A stretch of DNA of 64,000 nt, from the NCBI GenBank assembly GCA_028456385.1, contig JALNQF010000081.1, positions 118,359-182,358 of the forward strand, written 5' to 3'. The notes beneath the pieces were generated by a model. The model was not told the DNA's origin, did not search any database, and was given only the letters and a program-made list of their open reading frames with translations. This document shows positions 32,704-42,747 of the stretch, piece after piece. Position numbers and translations under genes: made by a program. Every line of letters starts with the position of its first letter. Within the stretch, counting starts at the first letter, position 1. The DNA comes from Ophiosphaerella korrae (Eukaryota; Ascomycota; Dothideomycetes; Pleosporales; Phaeosphaeriaceae).

Positions 32704-34060
32704 TTAGCCGTTGTTACTTTTCTTCCTTGCGATCCAGAACGCAGGCCGATAAGTACTCTGCAGCATGCTCTTCGGATTAGAAAGGTACCCAGTCTCGATT
32801 TGGCCACACTCATGGCACTCTATCGTGAAACCAAGATGCTCAACAAGCGCTACAACTTCATCGTTGGCAAGCTCAACTGAACCAGGATCTCCAATGCCTG
32901 CATCATCGTCAACCATCCTTCTGTTCTCACCACTTTCGCTCTCTGCACCTTTACGACCTGCATGGTGCCACAAGAGTGGCCCTAGATTGATCCAAATACC
33001 ACCGGGCTGCAGGCAATTTCGAACTGTTTCGATATATCGAATGATATTTGGTGCGGTGTCGATGAAAAACACTGTAGCCACGGCACAAAATGCCTCCTTG
33101 TGCTCTATTTGGCTGTATATAATGCAGAAGTCGCCTGTTGACATACTCATGCGTCCGTATGCTGGTATCTTGGAACCCCCAATATTTGCTAACTCGCTAC
33201 CTGGATGAACATCTGGAATTTGGAAGACCTGAAATTGATCTTCACGAGAGGCGTGATTGGAGCAATTCAGCGCAAAAGGAGCAATCTTGAATTGACCTAC
33301 CTTCTGAGTGTGATTCAAGATGAGAGAACTAGCCATGAGTTCATGATACGAGATCTCATTTCCTTCGACACTAAACCCAGCGTGACAGATATCGAATACT
33401 AGGCGGCCAAGACCTGCACCTGGCACCAGCACCTTCATGGTAGATTCATCTAGATCAGGGTCTACCTCTTTGCGCAAATTGAATTCTTTCTGTAAGGCTG
33501 ATAAGATGGGATTGAAGCATTTGGATCGCTCGACTAAACCTTCTTCACTCCATTCCCGGTAGAATTGGTTGACGCAACTGCGCGCTTTGTCCAGGTCATT
33601 TGGTGACGACTTTGCGTCAAGGTGATCCATGACTATCGAGAATATTTGATACTCATCGCGGGCGTATTTTTCCGGGACTATGGATGCAACCCAATCGCTA
33701 TCAAGGGTTGGTGCCAGGAATGCTCTGAATCCGACCTCGAAGATAGCTTCAGCCAGCTCCGCGTTACCGTCAATGAGCTCGTCCATCTTTGAGAACGTGT
33801 CCAATATGGAAAAGGGGGGTTTGGAGAGTAACGCCCAGTGCTCTTGCCGCAACGAGTAGAAAGCTTGCCTTCGCACATGTGTACCATTGAAATAAGCTAG
33901 GCGGCGATAGGACCTGATGTTGTCAACGCCATAAGTCAGAACGGCGATAAAGGTCATAAGTTGGTTTGTACCTAAACGAGTCAAGGACTGACAGAAGAAG
34001 CCTCTTTTCTTCAGGGTCCGCCATGGGATCGAAGTCACCTCCCCATTCCTTCTCGGCCAT
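32704..34060 (-). CDS. N2227-family (carnosine N-methyltransferase-like) methyltransferase
   Basis: Two exons, 34060-33972 and 33913-32704 (58-nt intron), encode 432 residues beginning MAEKEWGGDFDPMADPEEKR. The N-terminal helical part has the RSYRRLAYFNGTHVRRQAFYSL block. The SAM-binding motif I is VLVPGAGLGRLVFDI, followed by the family signature GNEISYHELMAS. Late motifs include FFIDTAPNIIRYIETV and WINLGPLLWH. Family members such as yeast Yil110w-neighbour-type proteins and human CARNMT1 methylate the histidine ring of carnosine-like dipeptides (established for CARNMT1); the fungal substrate is not known. It is head-to-head with the pba4 gene, about 200 bp apart, so promoters are probably shared. 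Confidence 0.88.
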
Positions 34061-34257
34061 TTTGAATTTTCACGCAGAGCACCTCCCGAGAGAATTTCGG
34101 GCTGACTTCAAAGATGACGGGTTGAGAGGGAGTTGAGAGTGGGCCAAGTGTAACGCGAGGTCCGAAAGTGCTCCGAGTTCAAGGGTTGCGAGATTACCCC
34201 GCCACCACGCGCCTTCCGGTTTGTTCACTCTCAACACCAGCAAGCTGAGCTCACGCG
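34061..34257. promoter_or_regulatory. Short bidirectional promoter, methyltransferase / pba4
   Basis: Only 197 bp separates two divergent start codons, so regulatory sequence must be shared or overlapping. No specific motif is assigned. Confidence 0.5.
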
Positions 34258-34747
34258 ATGACGGCACTAGACAATGACGCGTCGCACGCGTTATGCGAAG
34301 TATCCTTTCCGCTTCCGAGAGCACCGCATACCAGCATTAACCTTCAGCTGACCAACAACGGCCCAAATTTACTACTCTTTCTCACCACATCTACGTCCGA
34401 GTCTGCATCGTCCTCAGTGTTAGGGTCCTTTGTGTATGCTATGCCCAACGTTGGTAGCCCCTTGTTCCTAGTAAACACAGTTCCAGTTACTAATTTGTAT
34501 GGAGCGAGCTTCACCCAGTGAGACGCTGAGCACACCATTGTTTACGCAGGCAAGCAATCTAGACTTTACAACACGATTGGCCAAGGTTCTGGCGCGCAAG
34601 GCAGGCAAGCCGGTATATGTTGGCAACTCAATAAGCTTCGCTAGTGCTGGTATGGGGGGTACCGTCGAGGAAGAGATGGAAGGCTTCCGCAAGGTCGTAG
34701 AGGTAGTCATGGGTATACTGGAGAGAGATAAAAACCTCAGCGCATAA
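34258..34747 (+). CDS. Proteasome assembly chaperone 4 (Pba4/PAC4-like)
   Basis: Two exons, 34258-34449 and 34505-34747, encode 144 residues. Donor GTTGGT and acceptor GAG|CGA are supported by a perfect TACTAAT branch site just upstream of the acceptor, and by restoration of the family phrase AMPN-R-x-S-P-x-E-x-L-S-T-P-L. Later conserved features are DFTTRLAKVLARKAGKPVYVGNSI and VEEEMEGFRKVVE. In the family this protein pairs with Pba3/PAC3 to guide early alpha-ring assembly of the 20S proteasome. The acceptor has an unusual G at -3 (GAG), making splicing worth confirming. Confidence 0.85.
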
Positions 34748-35777
34748 GGTACCAGCAAAGAGATAGGCCTCGAGGATACGCCTGGTAGTTGTTGAGAGGC
34801 CCAGACACCACACATCCAGCACCGTTTGAGGTGGTTGCATTCAGTCTCTTAGTGCTGCGTAGCAACCGGGAGGGTATTGATTGCTTCGACACCTAGGCAT
34901 ATGCTATTATGTTGACCCTGGATCAACCAGAAATCGCCACATAGAGATGGTTCACAAGGTCCGAACAACCATAGCGATCTTCCCGAAGTTGTGTCAAAGT
35001 GGTAAGTTCTATGTTGCTTGATCAACTGTATCTCCCAAGTCAATCAATTTAATTTTGACAGTCTACACCAACGAGTACAAAAAGCGATGAATAAAATAAT
35101 AGTATTCATGAGTTTGAGTCGTTGTCACGCGGTTGACAAAATAATGCGCACTCCCAGGCCCTCAATCCTCACCAAAACCAAGGAACGCCAAAATAGCACC
35201 GTACTTCCACACCCTATTACTCTACAACAGCGCAAAATAATAGAAGTATCAATTATACCAATAGATAGCTCCTCTGTCTTTGAATGTTTTTTAGAGAAGA
35301 AAAATTTAAGTTTAGAGTATATTCCTGTCGTCAGAGGCTGCTGTTGTAGGCGAGTTTGGGAGTGCGCATTATTTTGTCAACCGCGTGGTTGTTACCTTGC
35401 GTTTCGATTTTTTGACTGCCTAGCAAGTTCAAGAACATTTGGAATGACAAAAGCGGAAATAAACCCTTTCGGCATGGCAGTCAGGTATGATGTCAACAAT
35501 TTGGTCCATGCGCCAGAGCTAATCCATTTTGGGATAGCCTCATCATTTACACCCCCGAAGCTATTGTCATTCATGACATCTCGCAGTCACAAGTTCATCA
35601 GCACCAACCCTACGACTTATGTCAGATCTATGTTCAGCGTAAGGGATCTGTTGTCACTGCATGATCACTACCTAGAATCTATAGCTTTTTTGCTTGTTCC
35701 TGCAATTGCCTTATATATTCAATTGGTCGTATGGGTAGATCACTAATCTCCATCGATCGACTTTATCACATTGCAAC
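34748..35777. other. Spacer containing a MITE
   Basis: Mostly non-coding. The 242-codon plus-strand frame at 35018-35746 runs straight through the MITE and its inverted repeats, so it is fortuitous. A 60-codon minus-strand frame at 35392-35574 (SSGAWTKLLTSYLTAMPKG) has more natural composition and might be a gene remnant. Confidence 0.5.
35126..35387. mobile_element. 262-bp MITE with 31-bp perfect terminal inverted repeats
   Basis: The left end 35126-35156 and right end 35357-35387 are exact inverse complements over 31 bp, beginning CACGCGGTTGACAAAATAAT. The element is flanked by the direct repeat GTTGT on both sides (35121-35125 and 35388-35392), fitting a 5-bp target duplication. A second, internal inverted pair (CTACAACAG / CTGTTGTAG) lies near the right arm. 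There is no coding capacity, so it is non-autonomous. The superfamily is not assigned. Confidence 0.85.
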
Positions 35778-36923
35778 CTAATCCTGGGGGTTGACCACAA
35801 GCTTTCCCCTGACCTTGCCTTCAAAAACATCCTGGTTAGCTTGTTGCAAGGCTGCCAATCCACCCTCGACCTTCGTAAACTTCACAGGTTCGACAAGACC
35901 ATTTGCCAATACTTCAGGTAGATACTCCTGGTACCACCAGGTTCTCCAGTCGGAATACTCGTCTTTCTGTGCCGCCTGAGAAAATGCTGTGTAAACGATT
36001 TCGATATCCATGGGCAACTCAATCCCACTTGGCAGTACGCTCGCAAATCTTCCCTCGGATGGGAGTAAAGCTGCTAGGGCTTTTTGGGACGCTGCATCGC
36101 CACTAGCCGTGAAGAGATACTTGGATGGACCTAATTTGCGTAGTTGCTCTACGGCATCCGGCGACTTGTAATCGATCACCTCAGACGCTCCAAGCCGTTT
36201 CTGCCGTTCATTATCTCTTAGTGAGGCTGTTACGACTACTGTATGCCCAACCTGGTAAATGTTAACGCTGACCATCCTCACGAGTCGATGGAATCATCAA
36301 GATGAAGAGGATTCTAAGTACTTACAGCCTTCGCATATTGGGCACCATATGAGCCAACGGCACCTCCAGCGCCCCAAATTAGTACTCTCTCTTCTTTACT
36401 ACCACTGCCAGGAAAACCCATCCCGAGGAAAACATGGAGGGCTGCAACTGCTGTCTGTAATGGAAAGTCAACCAGCACTGCTTGCTCAAAAGCAACATCG
36501 CCAATCTTTCACCATGTCAGCAAATATCTCTTCTATAATTTACAGATTAAGGAGTGTTACCTTTGCTACTGTTTTGGCATCGCAAATTACCAACTGCTGC
36601 CAGGTCCCTTGTTTACGATTCTTGCCAGGATTGACATAGGCTTTCGTGTCGAACACAACCCGGTCACCAACTTGCAGTCCAGAAATGCCTTGTCCTAGTT
36701 CCTCTATAACACCCGCACCGCTAGTCCCAAGCACAGCTGGATATTGTAGCGATCCTACAGGGTCATATCCGGCCATTAGCATCTTTGCGTCGAGTGGCTG
36801 CAGTGCGATTGTATGGTTCCTGATCAGCACTTCTCCCGCTGCCGGATGATTGACTTCGACATTAGCTACATCTAGTGTCTTCCCAGGTCCAGAAAATACA
36901 GCTGCGCGGTTTATAGTAGTCAT
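35778..36923 (-). CDS. Zinc-type alcohol dehydrogenase/quinone reductase-like (MDR) oxidoreductase
   Basis: Three exons, 36923-36561, 36505-36326 and 36251-35778, phase 0 at both introns, give 338 residues. The N-terminal catalytic half has the GroES-like pattern HPAAGEVLIRNHTIAL and LGTSGAGVIEELGQGISGLQVGDRV. The Rossmann half has LIWGAGGAVGSYGAQYAKA, giving NAD(P)H binding. The Cys/His set of true zinc alcohol dehydrogenases is not evident, so it belongs to the enoyl/quinone reductase side of the MDR superfamily. Such proteins serve as stand-alone reductases or trans-acting enoyl reductases; no synthase is nearby, so a general redox role is most likely. Confidence 0.88.
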
Positions 36924-39031
36924 CGATATGAACTATATGGTTGTCAAATGTAAATTGCAGTGAGAGCTGGAACACCGTTACAACGGACTACCTACAGTGA
37001 GTCTATGTATTGCATCCTCTATCAGCGCTCAGACCTTTCTATCTGTAGCCGTTGCTAATTACTTTGAGATCACCACATCCTATACCCTTTGTTGCACATT
37101 TTACCCAACTCCGCATGGAAAATAAGCCATTTGAGATCCTTGATAAGCGAGGCCCGTCCATGGCGTCTGCCAAGCTTTCTCCAAGTCCAGCTCTGTAAGC
37201 ATCAGATAATCAGTTTAGCAAAGCATAATTAATACCATTTATGCCTCAAAGTGGCTAGGTCGATAATTGTAAGGATTTTACCGTACCATCGCGGTCCCTG
37301 CGGATTTACGCTCATCTGAAGTTCTTCTGCACAGGTACTGAGTTAAGTTACTAATGACCAGATTGGGAGACTTTTCGGCAAACAGCCCCAATTGTATTTT
37401 CGATCTGCTTTGCGGCCGTACTATGCACAAGTAGCACCGGTTCTCGCTACCATCTGCATGCTGACCAGCCACCCGTAGAGTCCTTGGACCCTATGCAGTC
37501 ATGCTATTGGCGCTACTAAGTACAGGTTTATGAGGCTTTCCCAATTATTCAGACTGCTGCAGTAGTATACTGCCTGTGTTTTCACCGGCATCTCTGGGCG
37601 TCCCCGTTATCTGGATTTGGTAATCTTCTAGAAGGGCAACTAACCCCAATCCCCGGTTATGTAGGGAAGAGCATGCCTGTTGAAGCGCTGACAAACGGTT
37701 CGGTCAACGCTAAATGGTACGATCTTGTATCCTATTGGACATCTAATTTAGCCCAACCATTCGCTTCTCCCGTCAAAATGACTTCATAGCACTTGTGGGC
37801 TTAGTTTCTTTTCCTACTAGGGGCGGCCAATGTGTTTGCACGGACCAGGTGGAAGCTTCGGTGAGAGCTGAGTAACACTACCTGGTCAGAACAACCCCCT
37901 GTGTTAAGAAGGCTAATATTAGAGATTATCAGATGTTTGATTTGCTGGCATAGTTGTCGCAGCCGTCACAAATGTCAACCCATCCGCCCTAAACCCGTAG
38001 ACACCAATAAGATCCGACTTTACGCGATGCTCCAAGTTTGTTCTAGCCGTTCGAAAGTCACTCTATTGTGGGATATATGGCGATTTCCGCATGATGGAGG
38101 AAACTTACTGGCAGTCGCTAGTTGCGGATACATTCCGTACTAGGTCTCTGGCGCGATTTGTTTTACTTGACCATTTGGCATGCTTACAAGAAAGCAAACT
38201 AAGTGTTTTGCTCTGTGTTGTTAGAGGCACACCAGAACACACTAGAAGAGATCTCGATAAAGTGTAGATGAATTGGTACAAGAACGTTAGCATTTACATG
38301 TACACTATAAGTTAAGACTCAACCACACTTCACAGCTCACTTGCCAGACAACACCCGCGTAGAAACTTTGAAAATTACCTGTCTAGCTTCACATCCTGAG
38401 CCGGGAGCATTATGTGCGGCTCAAATTAAGCATCTGACGACAGCACATTCATAGCATCCCGCTGCATGACCCCATCCCCGTGCGTTCGGATCCTCAACAG
38501 TAGAACGTGGGTCGGACGCCACACATCTAAAAAAGGTCTGTCTGCATATACCTCCATCCAGTTTCCCGGCTCCACGACAGTCTCACCCTATCTGGACGCC
38601 CGAATATCGTCACGCCCTCCTTCCTCAACCGCTGCTTGACTGACTCTTAGGACGCTTGGATCTACTCTCTGGAACAGGTTCAACGCCCTGACCCTCTGCC
38701 GTCTGCAGACCAAGCCACTATATCACGATTATACGATACCTGGCCGGCTTAGGATATCGAGAAATTCCTCTATTCAGAATCCAGTCATTCTATTATCAAC
38801 ATCCGGTGATCGTATATCAGCCAATCCGAGACTTGTCGATCGGGGTCCGCAAAGTTGCTGTTCAAAATATAAAGTCCTGGCATCATCAACCTAAAATTAC
38901 AACATCTTCAACAACCACTACCTCAACCTTTCAATTATACAGCAAGGCACTCAAACAACCAGAGAACAGATAAGAACAGCATCATCGTCTTGTATTGAAA
39001 TAGAGACCACTACCTCTTACTCATCACTTAT
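36924..39031. other. 2.1-kb spacer, no supported gene
   Basis: Short frames of up to 80 codons only. The last 200 bp (about 38,850-39,031) are CA/AC-rich and lead into the next start, as expected for a 5' UTR. Confidence 0.5.
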
Positions 39032-39586
39032 ATGAGCGATAATCCGCCAGAGACCTCCAGCCCATCAAACTCTTCAAAGCCTGCCAGTAGCCACACTACA
39101 CCAGAAGTCTGCCAGTTAAACACTTCTTCTGCTACCCCATCAGACTCTCAAGGAACTCCTCAACCTACCGCTGAACAACCCGTCTCCACTTCAAGCTCGA
39201 CTCCGGTGATCGTCATCACTACAGGCTCGCCTACTTCGCCCAATTTTATAACAGAGTCCATTCGTCAGGGGCGGTCCTTGACCTCAAGCCAGCGCTTAGC
39301 TAGACATTCATCTTCGCAGCCCCCACAACACCAGCACTCTTCGATACTCCACGCGCAGCCTCGCTCAAGTTCTCAGCCTTGCCATAACCCCAATACTACC
39401 ACCACCACCACCACCACCTCAACTATGTCTTCCGCTTCTTCCTCTCCTGGCAACACTTCCACTGCCGGCGCAAGTTCTGGATCTAGCAATCCTTCCTATC
39501 AACTCCCCTATGCGCCCTTTCCATACCCAATGCCAGCCAACGGGCGCGGCTCGGGTCAACAGCAGGGCGGTAACCAGGGCAAATAG
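39032..39586 (+). CDS. Ser/Thr/Pro-rich low-complexity protein
   Basis: Intronless, 184 residues. Composition is dominated by Ser, Thr, Pro and Gln, with a run of eight Thr (ACC/ACA codons near 39400) and a Gly/Gln-rich end (GRGSGQQQGGNQGK). There is no signal peptide or hydrophobic segment. A short ordered-looking patch lies in the middle (VIVITTGSPTSPNFITESIRQGRSL), followed by a C-terminal YQLPYAPFPYPMPA. It looks like an intrinsically disordered regulatory or RNA-associated protein; I assign no function. Confidence 0.6.
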   Translation: MSDNPPETSSPSNSSKPASSHTTPEVCQLNTSSATPSDSQGTPQPTAEQPVSTSSSTPVIVITTGSPTSPNFITESIRQGRSLTSSQRLARHSSSQPPQHQHSSILHAQPRSSSQPCHNPNTTTTTTTTSTMSSASSSPGNTSTAGASSGSSNPSYQLPYAPFPYPMPANGRGSGQQQGGNQGK

Positions 39587-41069
39587 GTGCCCACAGACTC
39601 TTCGGTACTGCACCATGCTAGTGGCGTTATTGATTCGTCCGGATTAGACAAACACGAACAAAACGTTCCGTGGTACAACGAAACGAAACGGTATGACGCA
39701 CAACGACTCTCTTATTGGTTTTGAAAATGGTTTTCTCTAGACATTTCCTTCACGCTAGGCGTCAAGATTTCCTCTTTTTACTTTGTCACGATACCACTAG
39801 ATGAAAGGTGGGCATCGCATTTGCATGGCGCTGGAAATACCCTCTTCCTTCCGTCACTTTGTCACTTTTTACTTATCTTTTACTTTTAGACGTGCTCGTT
39901 CATGCATATACGGAGTTGTTGCGTCGTTCACCACGCGTTCTGCATTGTCGATCATTTCGTATCTTGTTTTTTATCATTGCTCGGTTGCGGCTGCATTTAC
40001 ATGGCTAGATTATCTTTTTCCTCTTAGACAAGGTTTGCACCTGCATCAGCACTGGGTTTGTTTTCCCGCATTTGTACTGGCTTGCTTTCTGTGTTTTTAC
40101 GGTTGTTCTTCGCTTCGGCTTCGCTGGCATTGGTGCGTCTCGTCTGCACTACCCGGCTGGCCATCGGATAGTATAGATGCAGCTCGGCACGAGGTTTTGT
40201 AAGGAGCCACCTGGTCATTCATTCTTGCTTAGCATTCCATATCAAATACATCTCTGCTTCTATTCTTGAAATGACCCGCATCTTTTGGCGTCTTAGCAAA
40301 GTGGGCATGGCACTCTGACTACACTCAAGGTGGTAAAGGTACATCTGGACTACTGGCGTGTGGACTATAGGCCGCGGGCACGGTAGAGTGGTTTTCCACG
40401 ATGCTGCCTATTTTTAGCGTAGCGCTATCATGACTCGCGTGGAGGTTTGCTCGTGTGGAGAAATGGCAGGATTGTGAGATGCTCTGGGATAGAGTATTGA
40501 GTTGTTGAATGGGGAAGTTGATAGAGAAGTTGAACTATGTAGTCCCTGATATTCAATCTGATAATCGCGCATCAACGAGGAGGGATCATTTCCGAGGTCG
40601 AGACCTTTTGGCTGGCCATGACTCTACCGGCATTAGGGTGGCTTGCTACTACAAGTTCCTCGAGAAATATTTCTTACGCTCTAGCATTACAGCACAAATC
40701 GCGAACTGTATTGTGACGAGATGAAGTCAAAAGAGGAGTTGTGGTTGGAGTGGGGCTACCAACAGTCGCAATCTAGGTATCACATAAGCAGTGTCTTGGC
40801 AATGAACGAGCAGGTGCCGTCATCGCCCACGTCTTGTGCCTGCGGCCTCACTAGTCCACGCGACATCAACACGCTCATCTGCGTCAACTGCGAAAGGGTC
40901 GTTGTAGCGTACCTGAACCCTTCTTCCCCTGTCTGTACTGTTTCCCCTACTACCGAGGGTTCCGCGCCTTTGACTAGGTCAACGACACCCTATTCACCCT
41001 ATACACTACTTCCTAGCGGCGCTGCATTCGTCTTCATTCTAGGTTAGGCTTTCCATCATAGCTACAGCT
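39587..41069. other. 1.5-kb spacer, no supported gene
   Basis: Pyrimidine-rich DNA with several medium frames (133 codons at 39801-40202, 108 codons at 40721-41047) that lack domain content and overlap other phases. The latter has a CxC...CxxC pattern but no start context and ends just before atg27. Confidence 0.4.
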
Positions 41070-42209
41070 ATGGCACCCTCGAGATCACGGAGAACGCTTC
41101 TTCTAGTAGCCGTCGCAGCGCTTCTCCCATCTGCATCATGGGCATTTGACTGCAAGGAGATTGCAGCGCAAAGTGTTCATTTCGACTTGGGAAAGCTGGG
41201 TGGGCCGCATATGGTGCACTGGACAGAGGCTAGTATTGGACGCGACTTGGTCGACAAGTACAACTTCACCATCGATATTTGCAAGAGGCTGGAATGGCAC
41301 AAGGGCGCGACCCAAGCAACCGAGTGCCATCGTGGCGCAAGAGGTTCGTACTCCTGCACACTATGTGCTCAAGCATATAGATGTGGCTCATGAATAATCA
41401 CAGTCTGCGGTATCCGAGAAACCATCGATTCGATAGGAGACAAGAACTCCACCATAACCCCCATTGACATTGCCGGAACCTACAAAATGGACAACGGACG
41501 TCAGATTGACGCTAAGTTTGAACTCCTCCGGAACTCCAAATCAAACTCTGATGCAGGACGAGAAGGCGTACGAGCAATACTGAATGGTGGACGCCACCCC
41601 TTTGACAAGAAGGACGGCATTGACCAAAGAGCCATCATCGAGTTTGTGTGTGATAAAGAACGAACTGGCCTTGAGGGAGATGAAAAGGATGACTCAGAGC
41701 ACGAGCCTTCCAAGGAAAAGGATGGCGATGAGAAGCAAGAAAAGTTGAGGCGCCGGGAGGAAAGCGGCAAAGGCAAATGCGAGGATAACGACAACAGCTT
41801 GCGATTCTGCGGCTACCAGCTCGAGGAGGAAGCTAAGGACAAGAAGGTACAAACACTCAGACTCGAGTGGCGGACACAATACGCATGCGAGGACGCCCCA
41901 GCATCTGATGGAGGAAGCAGCTGGGGCTTCTTTGGCTGGTTCTTCATCATGTAAGGCTCACCTTTGCTTGTCACAAGCTACATTTCAGACCATCCTTACT
42001 AAAGATCACATAGCCTCTTCCTCGCCATCGCTACCTACCTCATATTCGGTTCCTGGCTCAATTATAATCGCTACGGCGCCCGTGGCTGGGACCTACTCCC
42101 CCATGGTGATACGATCCGCGACATCCCTTATATCGCAAAGGACTTTGCCCGGAAGGTTGCAGGCACTGTGCAAGGAGGTGGTAGCCGAGGAGGATATGCG
42201 GCCGTGTAA
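41070..42209 (+). CDS. atg27: Autophagy-related membrane protein Atg27
   Basis: Three exons, 41070-41343, 41404-41950 and 42014-42209, encode 338 residues. An N-terminal signal peptide (LLLVAVAALLPSASWAF) opens to a luminal mannose-6-phosphate-receptor-like domain with paired Cys (DCKEI, ICKRL, TECHRG, VCGIR, FVCDK, FCGYQ, YACED). An acidic/Lys insert separates its halves. One transmembrane helix (GFFGWFFIM-LFLAIATYLIFGSW) spans the last intron; the cytosolic tail includes RGWDLLPHGDTIRDIP and ends GGSRGGYAAV. Yeast Atg27 is a type I protein that cycles among Golgi, endosome, vacuole and the phagophore site and supports Atg9 vesicle supply. The tail lacks an obvious YxxZ at its end other than GGYAAV, which could serve as the sorting signal. 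Confidence 0.92.
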
Positions 42210-42747
42210 AATACAGTTGTTGGTGTGGTTGGTGGGTGTAAGAGCGCTTTTCAGAATCTCATCATCGTTGGGCGTTGCGGATTTCCCTTTGCGTGGTGAG
42301 TGATCATTTCACCTAGATTTCCTGCCCTTGGTATACACGAGGGTAATAGCATATACACTCTTGTTCCTCTCTCCGTAGTCACATTGTTGGTGTGTCTTGG
42401 CCGTTTTGTAGTCTTGAGTGGTGGTAATACTGGGTGAAGATAGACATGAATCCCTTCGGAGTACCACTGCTATAGGATTCGTAGTAACGCAGCTCTAGAT
42501 TTTGTTCACATCATCTCGGGATTGCTTATCGAACTGTCCCACATGAGCCTCTGTCAAATATGAATTGTCAGTTTCATTGTGCTGTCCCATGAACCGTGTA
42601 TTTTCGTATCGCAGACACAACCAAGAGCAAATTCACTGATACCACACTAGACAGCTTTGCATTCAGTCATGTCTCATTTTCTAAACTTCATGTACTTTCT
42701 CCAAATCTCTAATTCATTTCACCCGCAAATCATCAGTCCTCGCCTTC
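42210..42747. other. Convergent 3' spacer between atg27 and trz1
   Basis: No open frame or repeat recognised. Confidence 0.5.

Noticed and set aside
35018..35746. 242-codon plus-strand frame in the spacer after pba4
   Set aside because: It runs through both inverted repeats of the MITE and has no domain content, so the openness is accidental.
40721..41047. 108-codon frame with CxC and CxxC pairs just before atg27
   Set aside because: The Cys pairs are suggestive, but no start context, intron or homology is visible, and it falls in the likely atg27 promoter.
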